A DNA stretch of 64,000 bases from Pseudomonadota bacterium (GCA_018240525.1 JAFEFN010000013.1:248001-312000), one strand, 5' to 3'. Shown: positions 1 through 9,259, numbered from the stretch's first letter. Notes: generated by a model not told the origin, from the sequence alone. Program-made: numbers and translations.

Positions 1-965
1 TGCGCATCCTGGGATCGGTGCTGCAGTTCGGCCTGCCGGTGGTCACCGTCGGTGCCAATGCGATCGCCGAGTGCACGCAGTTCGCCGACGGTTCGAGCTT
101 CGGCCCGCTGGCCGTGGTCGACATGACCTTGCCCACCTCCCAGGTGACCGTGAAGAACCTGAACATCCAGGTGATCGGCGCCACCAATTACCCGACGGTG
201 CCCGCCTCCTGCCCGGGGATTCAGGAAAACACGGTGGACAGCTTCGGCGCCAACGGCATCCTCGGTGTCGGCCCGTTCATCCAGGACTGCGGCAGCGCCT
301 GTGCGGGCGCCGGGTTCCCTTCGGGCTATTACTATGCCTGCCCGACGCCCTCGACCTGCACGCCCACGGCGGTCGGCACCAGCGTGCAGGTCTCTAACCC
401 CGTCAACTTCATCACCACCGACAACAACGGGGTGATCGTGGAGCTGCCCTCGGTGGCCAGCAGCGGCGCCAGCAGCGTCGCCGGCTCTTTGGTGCTGGGG
501 ATCAACACCCGCAGCAACAATAGCTTCGGCAGCGCCAGCGTGATGACCGCGAGCACCGACCTCGCCTTCGTGCAGGCGACCTACAACGGCAAGGTGTTCG
601 ACAATGGCGCCCTGGACAGCGGCTCGAATGCCGTCTACTTCACCGACAGCAGCATCACCCTGTGCTCGCAGGCCGGCGGCCTGTACTGCCCGAGCTCGAC
701 GCTGAACCTGTCGGCTACCTTGAAGGGCGTCAACAACACCGTCCTCAACGCGCCCTTCACGGTCGGGAACGCCGAGACCCTGCTGACCAACAACCCTTCC
801 GCCACGGCCCTGCCGGGCCTGGGGGGCTCGATCCCCAGCGCCACCAGCGGCACGAACACGATTCAGTTTGACCTCGGGCTGCCCTTCTACTTCGGCCGCA
901 ACGTGTTCACGGGCCTGGAAGGCCACACCGCGGGGGGCTTCACCGGGCCGTTCTACGCCTTCTGA
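1..965 (+). CDS. DUF3443 family secreted protein, 5'-truncated by window edge
   Basis: The reading frame is open from the window edge (in frame from base 3), so the start lies upstream; the GTG at 18 is probably internal. The visible 320 or so residues resemble DUF3443 proteins, exported proteins of unknown function common in beta- and gammaproteobacteria. Support comes from the LDSGSNAVYFTD segment (the family's conserved DSGSN core, reminiscent of a pepsin-like fold), paired cysteines (CPGIQ, CGSACAG, CSQAGGLYC) and the C-terminal GRNVFTGLEG...GPFYAF ending. It is rich in Ser, Thr, Gly and Asn, as expected for an extracytoplasmic protein. The signal peptide or lipobox would be outside the window. 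Function unknown. Bases 966-1129 after it hold no convincing gene. Confidence 0.8.
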   Translation, partial: RILGSVLQFGLPVVTVGANAIAECTQFADGSSFGPLAVVDMTLPTSQVTVKNLNIQVIGATNYPTVPASCPGIQENTVDSFGANGILGVGPFIQDCGSACAGAGFPSGYYYACPTPSTCTPTAVGTSVQVSNPVNFITTDNNGVIVELPSVASSGASSVAGSLVLGINTRSNNSFGSASVMTASTDLAFVQATYNGKVFDNGALDSGSNAVYFTDSSITLCSQAGGLYCPSSTLNLSATLKGVNNTVLNAPFTVGNAETLLTNNPSATALPGLGGSIPSATSGTNTIQFDLGLPFYFGRNVFTGLEGHTAGGFTGPFYAF

Positions 966-1129
966 AGCGGGCTGGAAGACGCCGCGCGGGCGACCTCGGC
1001 AGGCGGGGATGGGCAGCGCGGAAGCGCCTGAGCCGGCGGCGCGCGCCGGCGGCGGCCTGAGCGCACTACAGAAGGCGATGGCCGCCGTGCAGCTGCTCGC
1101 CGATCCGGCGGCCAGCAGTTAGCGCTGTC

Positions 1130-2365
1130 TTACGTGGGGAGATTGAGCGATGCCCGTACGCCCTGCAGCGTCGCCTGCCGCGGCTGACGAGCCAGCAGCC
1201 AGCGCAAGATGCGGCGCGGCTGCGATGTCCGCGACCACTCTCCACCGCTGACCAGTGGCTGCGAGCGCGCGAACTCACGCCGCTGCGCGATCGTCTCGGC
1301 CGAGGGTCGGATGCGGCGGGCGACGTAGGTGGCGATCTCGCGACCCGACCGGGCCCATTCGAGGCCGGGAAATGCGCTTACCCACAAGTGCGAGTGGCTG
1401 ACGTCGGTCAGCGACCGGTCGCGATACCAGCGGTGCAGCCGCCGCGGACAGGCTCGTGCGACGAGTTCCAGAACTTGTGGGGGAATGCAGGCGAAGTAGC
1501 GATCCGCCAGTTGCAGTGAGGGATACGCCCACCACAAGGCGGCACCTCCCTCTGTCGCGCCGATGGCCATGACACCGTCCCAATCCGCCGGCGACATGCG
1601 CGCGCACAAACGGGCGATGTCGCTCAGGTGCAGCGCCCGGCCCTCCCTGAAGATCATCGTGCCCGAGGTGTGCACCATCACGTGCAGGAGTAACGCGGTC
1701 TGAGAGGCGTACCCGTTTAGACCGGGCCGGGCCTGTGCCGGAAACACCAGCGGCGTCAGGTCGACGGTCCGCAACGGCAGTGCCTCCCGCAGCGTGGTGT
1801 GCAGTTCGATCTTGATGTCGGCAGAGGTGTGTTCTCCGATCTCGACCGTCCTTGCCCGGGCGGTCGCCGGCTCGAACGAGCGGTGCTTCCAGGTCGTACC
1901 GCTTTCGCGGTAACCCATCCGCAGGATGATGTCGGCCGCCCGACCCACGTCCTCTTCCCGGACCAGCAGGTCGACGTCCGCCATCGGGCGCTCTCCGGTC
2001 CCGTAGACATCGAGTCCCTGCAGGGCCACGCCCTTCAAGCCGACCATGGGGACCCCCTGCTGCACTGCGCAATCATCCAGACGCCGAAGCAGCCCCTGGA
2101 TACGCGGCCATCGGCCGGCAATCTGCCGGCCTTGGTCGCACAGAAACGCCTGCCAATGGTCGGGGCCGCGCCAGTGCAGCCCCCGGGCCAGGAGCCCCGA
2201 GATCCCGTGGATAGCGCAAGCGGACTTGGCCACCTGCCATTCCAGCTGCGACCAGTCCGGCGGGGTCGGCTGCGGGGTGCCTAACTCCCGGACGAGCGTC
2301 TCGGTGGTCTTGCGCAAGGCAAGATGAACGCGCTCCAGGTCCAGTTCACCCGCCTGATCGTTCAT
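1130..2365 (-). CDS. nucleotidyltransferase family protein (PF14907-like)
   Basis: A protein of about 411 residues if it starts at the ATG at 2365. The frame runs on upstream to 2569, but that stretch is Arg/Pro/Ala-rich and unlike a protein. The core VGLKGVALQGLDVYG followed by ADVDLLVREED matches the 'uncharacterised nucleotidyltransferase' family (PF14907), in which KG and the DVDLLV acidic pair form the nucleotidyltransferase active site. The C-terminal half (RLCARMSPADWDGVMAIGATEGG) is the helical part usual in this family. Family members often lie near polysaccharide or exosortase-type loci, but no such genes flank it here. Substrate unknown. It converges with the DUF3443 gene. Confidence 0.75.
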   Translation of the reverse strand: MNDQAGELDLERVHLALRKTTETLVRELGTPQPTPPDWSQLEWQVAKSACAIHGISGLLARGLHWRGPDHWQAFLCDQGRQIAGRWPRIQGLLRRLDDCAVQQGVPMVGLKGVALQGLDVYGTGERPMADVDLLVREEDVGRAADIILRMGYRESGTTWKHRSFEPATARARTVEIGEHTSADIKIELHTTLREALPLRTVDLTPLVFPAQARPGLNGYASQTALLLHVMVHTSGTMIFREGRALHLSDIARLCARMSPADWDGVMAIGATEGGAALWWAYPSLQLADRYFACIPPQVLELVARACPRRLHRWYRDRSLTDVSHSHLWVSAFPGLEWARSGREIATYVARRIRPSAETIAQRREFARSQPLVSGGEWSRTSQPRRILRWLLARQPRQATLQGVRASLNLPT

Positions 2366-2603
2366 GACCGCGTTGGCCTCACCCGGACCTCCCCTTGGAA
2401 GTGCAAGGCAATGGCAGAAGCCCCGGGCCGGGGCTTTTGGGGCGGCGTGCGGCCGTCTCGACTGGCGTGGGCATGTGGCTGAGGGGGCTCGATGAGCCCT
2501 CGATGGTACCATCCGCCCCCCTGCGGCCGGTCCGGCGAAGCGGCCCGACCGGTGCCTGTCAGAATGCATCCGGGCTGTAAACAGCCCTTAAGTTCCCTTA
2601 AGC

Positions 2604-2637
2604 TTGACGTTGCAGGTTCGGAAAACTGTGATATTTA
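2604..2637 (+). promoter_or_regulatory. possible promoter in the 350-bp gap before the exported protein
   Basis: The gap between the divergent genes (2366-2715) holds no gene. TTGACG at 2604-2609 resembles a -35 box, followed by an AT-rich stretch with a TG-extended GATATT at 2627-2635. The 20-bp spacing is long, so this is only suggestive. It is the only AT-rich, promoter-like stretch in the gap. Confidence 0.25.
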
Positions 2638-2715
2638 GAGAACGGCGCCGGTTAGCCTACTGACCCCCGGGGAGGCAGAGCACTGGTGCTTACCCCACAT
2701 AAGAGGAAGTAGTCA

Positions 2716-3186
2716 ATGAAGATCTCAAAATGGCTGGCTTGCACGGCACTGGTCCTGCCGGTCGCGATCGGTTCGCAGATGGTCAACGCGCAGCAGGTGG
2801 GCTCCGACACCGGAACGGTCATTCCCTGCAGTGACCTGACGTTCAGCAAGTCATTCCTGGCCCAGTATCCGAAAGCTCCGGCAGCCTGCATCGAGGCGCG
2901 CACGTACCACAACAAGAAGTACGCGAAGTTCGACGGCAAGGTCTTTCTGAAGGAAGGCGCCACGACGACCATCCAGGTCAACAATGCCGCTGGCGACGCC
3001 CTCACCGCGATCACCGTGCAGCCCACCAACACGGCCAAGCTGATGATTAACGGCAAGGAAACCAAGTTCTCCGACCTGAAGGTCGGCGATGCCGTCTCGA
3101 TCTGGGTCGCACAGGATCGTTTCGACTTCTACAGCGCCCCGGGTCACCGCGGCGGCAAGGTTGTCACGCCGCCGGCCGCCAAGTAA
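2716..3186 (+). CDS. small exported protein of unknown function
   Basis: 156 residues. The N-terminus (MKISKWLACTALVLPVAIG, then MVNAQQ) is a good Sec signal peptide with likely cleavage after VNA. The mature part has two cysteines (CSDLTF and ACIEAR, possibly one disulfide) followed by a small beta-rich domain with repeated valine-threonine strands and a KFSDLKVGDAVSIWV segment typical of OB-like or DUF5666-like folds. AAGAGGAAG lies 6-14 bp before the ATG as ribosome binding site. The gene stands alone, with promoter-like sequence before it and a strong terminator after it, so it is probably monocistronic and possibly well expressed. I do not recognise a named family. Confidence 0.8.
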   Translation: MKISKWLACTALVLPVAIGSQMVNAQQVGSDTGTVIPCSDLTFSKSFLAQYPKAPAACIEARTYHNKKYAKFDGKVFLKEGATTTIQVNNAAGDALTAITVQPTNTAKLMINGKETKFSDLKVGDAVSIWVAQDRFDFYSAPGHRGGKVVTPPAAK

Positions 3187-3203
3187 CCGTACGCGTCCGA
3201 AGG

Positions 3204-3241
3204 AAAGGGCGGGGTCCCTCGTGGACCCCGCCCTTTTTCTT
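3204..3241 (+). terminator. intrinsic terminator of the exported-protein gene
   Basis: A perfect 14-bp inverted repeat (3204-3217 with 3223-3236), GC-rich, with a 5-nt loop (CTCGT), followed by a T-rich run. It begins 17 bp after the stop codon. This is a textbook Rho-independent terminator for the plus strand. Confidence 0.93.
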
Positions 3242-3278
3242 TGACCGCGCTCCGCACAGCGGGCCCCTGGGCTGCCGA

Positions 3279-4058
3279 CTACATCCGCTGCGAGGAGATG
3301 TTACCGCCGTCGATGACCACTTCAGCACCCGTGATGTAGCTGGCTTCATCAGAAACAAGGAAGCGCACCACGCGGCCGACTTCCTCGGGAAGGCCGACGC
3401 GGCCGAGCAGAATCCGCTTCTCGAATACTCCGGGCAACGCATCGAGGGCGGGCTGCATCATCGGGGTGACAATCTGCCCGGGCGATACGCTGTTGATGCG
3501 GATGCCATCGCGCGCCAGCCGATCCGCCAGCGATCGCACCAGCGACAGCACACCACCCTTGGCGGCGGAATAGATCGGGTTGACGCCATTGCCCAGGGTG
3601 GCGTTGATCGATGCCAGTGCGACGATCGCCGAGCCGCGCTGGCGCCGCAGGTCCTCCAGAAAGGCCTGCGCGAGCAGCACGATCGCGCGCAGATGGACAT
3701 CCATGCCGGAAGCCCAGTTCTCAGGGGTGATTCCCTCCAGCGAACCGGTATCCACAGTCCCGGCGCAATGCACGATGGCGCCCACCGACGGTAGAGCGGC
3801 GCGCGCAGCGGCCGCAGCCGCGCCTATGGCCGCCGGGTCGCGGACATCGACGCCCTGCCCGAGGGCGATCACGCCGAATTCCTCGGTGATCTGGCGCGCA
3901 CGGTCCTGCGCCTGGGCGGACCTGAGGTCCCACAAGGCCACGGGCCGGCCCACTGCCGCAACGGCCCGTGCCGAGGCCAGCCCAATACCGGAAGCGCCAC
4001 CGGTAATGATGACCCCGGAGCTTGGACTGCTGAGTTGCGGCCGCAGGTCGGTGTTCAC
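3279..4058 (-). CDS. SDR family NAD(P)-dependent oxidoreductase
   Basis: 259 residues, the usual length for a classical short-chain dehydrogenase. The Rossmann cofactor motif is ITGGASGIG near residue 19. The catalytic Tyr-Lys pair is in YSAAKGG and the preceding active-site Ser is in ALASINATLG. NSVSPGQIVTPM is the conserved post-catalytic segment, and the C-terminus ITGAEVVIDGG is typical of the FabG-like subgroup. The N-terminal cofactor loop carries Asp (ALWDLRSAQ), suggesting NAD(H) preference. It starts with GTG at 4058; no strong ribosome binding site is visible. No neighbour points to a pathway, so the substrate is unknown. Confidence 0.9.
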   Translation of the reverse strand: MNTDLRPQLSSPSSGVIITGGASGIGLASARAVAAVGRPVALWDLRSAQAQDRARQITEEFGVIALGQGVDVRDPAAIGAAAAAARAALPSVGAIVHCAGTVDTGSLEGITPENWASGMDVHLRAIVLLAQAFLEDLRRQRGSAIVALASINATLGNGVNPIYSAAKGGVLSLVRSLADRLARDGIRINSVSPGQIVTPMMQPALDALPGVFEKRILLGRVGLPEEVGRVVRFLVSDEASYITGAEVVIDGGNISSQRM

Positions 4059-4521
4059 TGAGTTTCGGTCCTGCGCTGTCGCCGGGTGACTGCCGGCAGC
4101 ACGCCATCACGACGCTTACCATCGATCGCAGCACCGAGCGTAGTCTGTAACAACGTACGGGGCCACTTCATTCGCTCCGAACTCCCTGGGCCTCGCGGGA
4201 CGCGGGGACGAGATCGCCCGGCGACTTACTCGCCGAAGCGCCCCCCTATCTATCTGTTGCTGGCGAGGACCCCGGCTACTTCGCCCCCGAACAGTGTCTT
4301 GCGGAGGCTTACTAGACTGGCAAGCCTACCGGAGTAACCGACGAACGCGCGATTGGAGAGGGCTACTGTCGCTTACCTGGTCGGAGACGACCCAGGCCGC
4401 GACCCACAATTCCTCCCGCCACAGATCCAGCACTGCAACGTGCGGGAAGAGCACAGAAACGTGATCTTCGGCGCCCACTTACCGTGGCCGGCGACGTGCT
4501 CCTAGGTGATTCGCACCCGGC
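4059..4521. other. 463-bp region without a supported gene
   Basis: Only short, compositionally poor frames occur here. I see no family motif, tRNA or clear terminator. It separates two minus-strand genes and may hold the SDR promoter. Confidence 0.5.
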
Positions 4522-4944
4522 TCATGCAACCTTCGAGGCAGCCGGAGGGTTTTCCGACGCGGACTTCAGCGCACAGAATGCCACGCGGCCGAGAGTTGGG
4601 ATCGGTTGCTCGCTGTCGTTCGGTGCGGTGCCCAGCATCGCCTCCGTCATCAGCGATGACACCCCGATTGAGGCCAAATCCATCCACTCCACGGCCAGCT
4701 CACCCGAGTCCGATCGGACGATGTAAGCCGGCAGTTCGCGGCCCCGCATGCCGAGAGCCGGGACGAGTGGCTCGATGGCCACAGTGGACGCAGGCCGGAT
4801 ACCGAGCTCCGTTCTGATGAGCGCTCCACTGGCACTGACGCTTTCAAGGCAACCGAGGCACCTGCAACCAGTATCTGGCGGCTGCATGCATCTCAGCCGG
4901 ACTGGAATGTGGGTGGAAAGCCGATGTCCCCAGCGATGTTCCAT
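4522..4944 (-). CDS. PilZ domain-containing protein
   Basis: 140 residues. The N-terminus has RWGHRLSTHIPVRLRC, the arginine-rich c-di-GMP-binding stretch. After a short Cys-containing loop comes VSASGALIRTE, equivalent to the PilZ D/NxSxxG motif; its first position is Val here instead of Asp or Asn, so binding may be weakened. The rest (RGRELPAYIVRSDSGELAVEWMDL) fits PilZ barrel strands. GGAGAG lies before the ATG at 4944. It is a single-domain c-di-GMP effector candidate with no signalling partner nearby. The last 25 residues are low in conservation. Confidence 0.72.
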   Translation of the reverse strand: MEHRWGHRLSTHIPVRLRCMQPPDTGCRCLGCLESVSASGALIRTELGIRPASTVAIEPLVPALGMRGRELPAYIVRSDSGELAVEWMDLASIGVSSLMTEAMLGTAPNDSEQPIPTLGRVAFCALKSASENPPAASKVA

Positions 4945-5214
4945 TTGCCCTCTCCTCGGAGCTCATGATTGCCTAGGCTGCATCCCGCTCGCTCGTCTAG
5001 CCATCCGTACAAGTCCGTAGAACTGCGGCCAGAAATCCGCGGCTCAGGGTATCGAGGGACTGCCCGGAGCGCACTTCGTGGCGCTGTCGGCAAGCGTGAA
5101 CAAGCTATGGAAGCCTGCACATCGACACCTCGCTTCGCTCAGGCGCCAGCTAGACGACCTGGTCATCCTTGGATTGGTTGTGCGGTTGCGCCGTCGGGAT
5201 TCTGAAATCGGCGC

Positions 5215-5478
5215 TTAGGTGTGCACCCTGTTCCACAGCAGTGCGAAAGCCCAGCCCAACGCATATCCGATGCCGGCGGTGACGGCAATCAGGAGTGCAG
5301 CGATCGCAATGCTGAAGTTCTCGACTACGTAAACCGGCTGTATGAAGTGAATCCAGAAGATGAAATCGATAAGCGGCTGCGCCCAGCCAATGGCAACCAG
5401 CACTGCCCAGGCCAGATGCCAGCCGCCGAGTAGGATTGCGACAACAAGTCCCGCTCTGCCGGGGTGAATCGTGATCAT
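5215..5478 (-). CDS. small integral membrane protein
   Basis: 87 residues from the ATG at 5478. The frame extends to 5550, but those residues are polar and AAGGATG fits the 5478 start. Two or three hydrophobic segments are visible: AGLVVAILLGGWHLAWAVLVAIGW, LIDFIFWIHFIQPVYVV and SIAIAALLIAVTAGIGYALGW. The pattern (GGWH, FWIHFIQPVY) resembles small uncharacterised membrane proteins scattered through proteobacteria. No function can be assigned. It is divergent from the P-type ATPase, with about 340 bp between them. Confidence 0.6.
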   Translation of the reverse strand: MITIHPGRAGLVVAILLGGWHLAWAVLVAIGWAQPLIDFIFWIHFIQPVYVVENFSIAIAALLIAVTAGIGYALGWAFALLWNRVHT

Positions 5479-5820
5479 GCTCTCGCATCCTTCTTGTGAA
5501 GCATGGCCCGCGATAACTCGAAGGCCCCGGTCCGCCGAACATACCGACAACGCGCCCTACACCAAGAACAGCGCGTCTCAGACGCCGAACAGTATCGAGT
5601 ATTGATCCGCGCTAATTCCTAAGGAAAATTCCCGATGTACCGCCACCGGAAACCGTGGCACAGTTTTGGGCGGAAGAGCACGTGGTCGAGTCACGTGGCT
5701 TCTTGCCCTGCGAAAGTTCTCGAACCATGGACCCACGCTAACGGCGCTATCTGCCGAATCAAAGACGCATACTGTTCATCACCGAGCAGCGCGTACACTC
5801 GGAGAATGGAGCGCTGAGCC
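5479..5820. other. 342-bp divergent intergenic region
   Basis: This lies between the small membrane protein and the P-type ATPase and should carry their promoters. Short frames here lack family motifs. An AT-rich stretch near 5600-5635 is the likeliest promoter area, but I cannot place boxes with confidence. Confidence 0.4.
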
Positions 5821-8421
5821 ATGTCCCAGTCGATCGCCGGTACCGCCGACGCTCAGAACCTTGGCCAAGCCTCTGCGGATGAGTTGGCCGGCCTGGATGA
5901 TCTAACGGCTGCACAGCGGCTCGCCTCCGAGGGTGCAAACGAGTTGCCCTCCACGAAGCCGCGTTCCATGGCGCACATCGCGTTCGAGGTAGCACGAGAG
6001 CCCATGTTCGTGCTCTTGGTCGCCGGAGGTACGCTTTACCTGATGATGGGCAAGCCCGGCGACGCGCTCATGCTGCTCGGTTTTGTCTTCGTGGTGATGG
6101 GCATCACCATTGTCCAGGAGCGACGCACCGAGCGGGCGCTTGATGCGCTGCGGGACCTGTCCAGCCCGCGAGCACTCGTTATCCGTATGGGGCAGCGACG
6201 GCGGATTGCCGGGCGCGAGGTGGTAAGGGGGGATGTCCTCGTCCTGAACGAGGGCGACCGGGTTCCCGCAGACTCCATCCTCAGACGCTCCAGCCACCTG
6301 AGCGTAGACGAGTCCCTGCTCACGAGTGAGTCCGTTCCGGTGCGCAAATCACAGTCCGCCGCCGTGCCGGCCCAACTCGCGAGGCCCGGCGGAGATGATT
6401 CATCCTCGCTCTTTGCAGGCACCCTGATCACCGCCGGTCAAGGTGTCGCCGAGGTCCTCGCGACCGGAATGCACACCGAACTTGGGAGGATCGGCAAGGC
6501 ACTGCAGCAGATCGAACCCGAGCCGACCCCCCTGCAGCGGGAGACGGGGCTGATCGTGCGCTGGCTCGCCGTCGCGGGCTTGATTGCGTGCGCCGCGGCC
6601 GCGGTCATTTACGGCCTCTCGCGCGGGGGAACCTGGCAGTCATGGAAGGATGGCCTGCTGGCCGGCATCGCCATGGCTATGGCTATTTTGCCCGAAGAGT
6701 TTCCGGTCATCCTCACGGTCTTTCTCGCGCTTGGCGCTTGGCGCATCTCACGCAGTCGAGTCCTGACGCGCCGCCTGCCGGTCATCGAGACGCTGGGATC
6801 GGCCACGGTCCTGTGCGTGGACAAAACGGGCACGCTGACGCGAAATCAGATGACGCTGCGGATGCTCGCCACTGAACAGACGACCATCGACCTGCAACAA
6901 TCTCATGGCGCCCTCCCGCTGGAACTGCAGCCACTGCTGCAAACCGCCGCCCTCGCCAGCAAGCCCAGCCCTTTCGATCCGATGGAGCGCGCGCTTCACG
7001 CGGCGCGCGAGCGGCTGCTCGGCGAGCATAGCCGGGGCCCGAAAGATGGAGTAATGATCAAGGAGTACGCGCTGAGCTCGCAGCTTCTGGTCGTCAGTCA
7101 CTGCTGGAAGCGGGACGGTGAGCCGGCCGTACTCGTCGCCTCCAAGGGCGCGCCGGAAGCCATCGCGGATCTGTGCCATCTTGCGGCAGAACAACGCGCC
7201 CGCGTGACGGCTCAGACGCGGATGCTGGCCTCCCGCGGGCTTCGGGTTCTGGGCGTGGCTCGAACGCAGATCGCGGCGAACGGGCTTCCCGCGAGCCAGC
7301 GAGAGTTCATTCCCCGGTATCTTGGGCTCGTCGCTTTCGAGGACCCCCTGCGAAGTAACGTCTCCGATGCCGTGAACGAGTGCCGCGAGGCGGGAATCCG
7401 CGTCATCATGATCACCGGAGACTACTCCGAAACTGCCCGCAGCATTGCGATGCAAGCAGGGATTGAGCAACCCGAAGCTGTGATCACCGGTTCGGATCTC
7501 GAGCGAATGTCCGACACGGAACTCGCAACGCGCATCCGCAGCACCCAGGTCTTCGCTCGTGTCGTGCCCGACCAGAAACTGCGGATCGTCCAGGCGCTCA
7601 AGTCCAATTCCGAGATCGTTGCGATGACAGGCGATGGCGTCAATGATGCCCCGGCCTTGCGTGCGGCGCATATCGGGATCGCGATGGGCGGTCGCGGCAC
7701 TGACGTCGCGAGGGAGGCCGCCTCGCTCGTCCTGCTGGATGACGATTTCTCCTCCATCGTTGCCGCGGTGAAACTGGGGCGGCGGATATACGACAACGTG
7801 AAGAAGGCGATCACCTTCACCGTCGCCGTTCACGTCCCGATCGCCGGCCTCTCCCTCGTTCCAGTCCTGCTGCCAGGATGGCCTCTCTTGCTGCTACCCG
7901 TACACATAGCGTTTCTGGAGCTGATCATCGACCCCTCCTGCTCACTCATCTTCGAAGCCGAGGAGGCGGAGTCCGACATCATGCGTCGCGCGCCGAGACC
8001 TGCGGTGCAGCGGTTGTTTTCATTCCGAATGGTTGCAATCGCGTCCTTGCAGGGGCTCAGTGTGCTGGCGGTATGCCTGACTATCGTGTCGGTCTGGCTT
8101 CATGATCACGGGCCCGATGCCTCGCGGGCACTGTGTTTTGCCGCGCTCGTCGCGTCGTTCCTCACGATAATCCTCGTCAATCGATCCTGGACCCGCTCGC
8201 TCCTGGAGATGGCGCGCACGCCCAACCCGGCCATGTGGTGGGTGCTGGGGGGAGCGGCCACGTCCCTGACGGCGATCTTGAGCATCCCGTCGCTCCGGCG
8301 ACTCTTCTCCTTCGCCCCCCTCTACGCCCACGATCTGGTCATTTCTCTCATCGCCGGGTTCGCATGCCTCATGTGGTTCGAGCTCCTCAAGCGCATACCC
8401 GGTACGCGTCTCGGTGCGTAG
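5821..8421 (+). CDS. cation-translocating P-type ATPase (P2/P3-like)
   Basis: 866 residues. Domain order is an N-terminal cation-ATPase domain (TAAQRLASEGANELP), the first membrane pair, the actuator domain with its TGES-like loop as LLTSESVPV, membrane segment 4 with PEEFP, the phosphorylation site DKTGTLT (Asp at about residue 334), the nucleotide-binding domain (KGAPE), the hinge MTGDGVNDAPALRAAHIGIAMG, and four or more C-terminal membrane segments. PEEFP in place of the PEGLP of Ca2+-ATPases leaves the ion uncertain (Ca2+, Mg2+, Na+ or H+ are all possible). The TSES change from TGES at the dephosphorylation loop is worth noting. The gene stands alone, followed after 350 bp by hsp20. Confidence 0.9.
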   Translation: MSQSIAGTADAQNLGQASADELAGLDDLTAAQRLASEGANELPSTKPRSMAHIAFEVAREPMFVLLVAGGTLYLMMGKPGDALMLLGFVFVVMGITIVQERRTERALDALRDLSSPRALVIRMGQRRRIAGREVVRGDVLVLNEGDRVPADSILRRSSHLSVDESLLTSESVPVRKSQSAAVPAQLARPGGDDSSSLFAGTLITAGQGVAEVLATGMHTELGRIGKALQQIEPEPTPLQRETGLIVRWLAVAGLIACAAAAVIYGLSRGGTWQSWKDGLLAGIAMAMAILPEEFPVILTVFLALGAWRISRSRVLTRRLPVIETLGSATVLCVDKTGTLTRNQMTLRMLATEQTTIDLQQSHGALPLELQPLLQTAALASKPSPFDPMERALHAARERLLGEHSRGPKDGVMIKEYALSSQLLVVSHCWKRDGEPAVLVASKGAPEAIADLCHLAAEQRARVTAQTRMLASRGLRVLGVARTQIAANGLPASQREFIPRYLGLVAFEDPLRSNVSDAVNECREAGIRVIMITGDYSETARSIAMQAGIEQPEAVITGSDLERMSDTELATRIRSTQVFARVVPDQKLRIVQALKSNSEIVAMTGDGVNDAPALRAAHIGIAMGGRGTDVAREAASLVLLDDDFSSIVAAVKLGRRIYDNVKKAITFTVAVHVPIAGLSLVPVLLPGWPLLLLPVHIAFLELIIDPSCSLIFEAEEAESDIMRRAPRPAVQRLFSFRMVAIASLQGLSVLAVCLTIVSVWLHDHGPDASRALCFAALVASFLTIILVNRSWTRSLLEMARTPNPAMWWVLGGAATSLTAILSIPSLRRLFSFAPLYAHDLVISLIAGFACLMWFELLKRIPGTRLGA

Positions 8422-8515
8422 GGCAGCCCGATCAAGCGCTTCGCGAAGACCTGCGGCTGCATCGGTTCCCACAGGCCGGGGCGCAGACTCTTAGGGGCAG
8501 CCCGGGTGGCTGCCG

Positions 8516-8728
8516 ATGCGGGTCCGACGATCCGCCAAGTTTTTAACCCCGTCCTGCGGCGATGCGCCGCGCCGCGGGCGCTTCGGCGGTCGTGCCCCTG
8601 CACATGAAGAACCCGACTGCTCGGCATGTGAGCGTCCGTATGCCTCTGGCGCAGCCTGGTTCCCGGACAACTCTCCGCTCAAGCTCAGGCCTGATACGCG
8701 TTACTACCGATGCCCGCCGCAACAATAA
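8516..8728 (+). CDS. possible small cysteine-containing ORF in the ATPase-hsp20 gap
   Basis: The 350-bp gap (8422-8771) contains a 70-residue frame whose second half (CSACERPYASGAAW...YYRCPPQ) has a CxxC and a later Cys, as in a half zinc ribbon. The first half is Arg-rich and there is no good ribosome binding site, so it may be a decayed or non-coding stretch. I list it because nothing else explains the gap. Confidence 0.2.
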   Translation: MRVRRSAKFLTPSCGDAPRRGRFGGRAPAHEEPDCSACERPYASGAAWFPDNSPLKLRPDTRYYRCPPQQ

Positions 8729-8771
8729 TCGGATAGGTTGCCTCGCGCAGTATGGAACGAGGAGACCTGCC

Positions 8772-9212
8772 ATGAGCCTTATTCGATGGGAACCCTTCAC
8801 GGCGATGGACGACGTGTTCGCGCGTCTTCCGGGTGCTTTTCCCCGGTGGCCAGCCATTTCAGGCGCCGGCGACAACGGCCCGCAGTGGGCGCCATCGGTG
8901 GACATCAGCGAGACCGACGCTGAGTATCTCATCCGTGCCGCACTACCGGCGGTACGAAAGGAGGACGTCGAAGTCACTGTCGAGAATGGCGTCCTGAAGC
9001 TGAGCGGTGAGAGAAAGCAGCGCAGCGAGCAGAAGGATGAGAAATACCACAAGGTCGAGAACTTCTACGGCAGCTTTTCACGAAGCTTCACCTTGCCGGA
9101 CACGATCGAGGTCGGTGCGATACGCGCAGAATCGAAGGATGGCGTGCTGACGGTCCACGTTCCCAAGGTCAAGGGTGAGTCCAGCGAGCCCACGACCATC
9201 AAGGTGCAGTAG
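8772..9212 (+). CDS. Hsp20/alpha-crystallin family small heat-shock protein
   Basis: 146 residues from the ATG at 8772, with GGAG at 8761-8764 as ribosome binding site; the longer frame from 8562 is rejected. The N-terminus MSLIRWEPFTAMDDVFARL is typical of bacterial sHsps. The alpha-crystallin domain runs from WAPSVDISETDAEYLIRAALPAVRKEDVEV to the conserved GVLTVHVPK, with LSGERK in the middle. The C-terminal tail (GESSEPTTIKVQ) carries an IxV motif (IKV) used in oligomer assembly. It acts as an ATP-independent holdase. Its place beside Lon, ClpX and ClpP suggests a stress locus. Confidence 0.95.
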   Translation: MSLIRWEPFTAMDDVFARLPGAFPRWPAISGAGDNGPQWAPSVDISETDAEYLIRAALPAVRKEDVEVTVENGVLKLSGERKQRSEQKDEKYHKVENFYGSFSRSFTLPDTIEVGAIRAESKDGVLTVHVPKVKGESSEPTTIKVQ

Positions 9213-9224
9213 CACCCGCTTGAA

Positions 9225-9259
9225 CCGCTGCGGACGGGAGACATGCCGGTCCGCAGCGG
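9225..9259 (+). terminator. hairpin downstream of hsp20
   Basis: A perfect 11-bp inverted repeat (9225-9235 with 9249-9259) starts 13 bp after the hsp20 stop. No T-run follows directly, so termination strength is uncertain. Confidence 0.55.
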
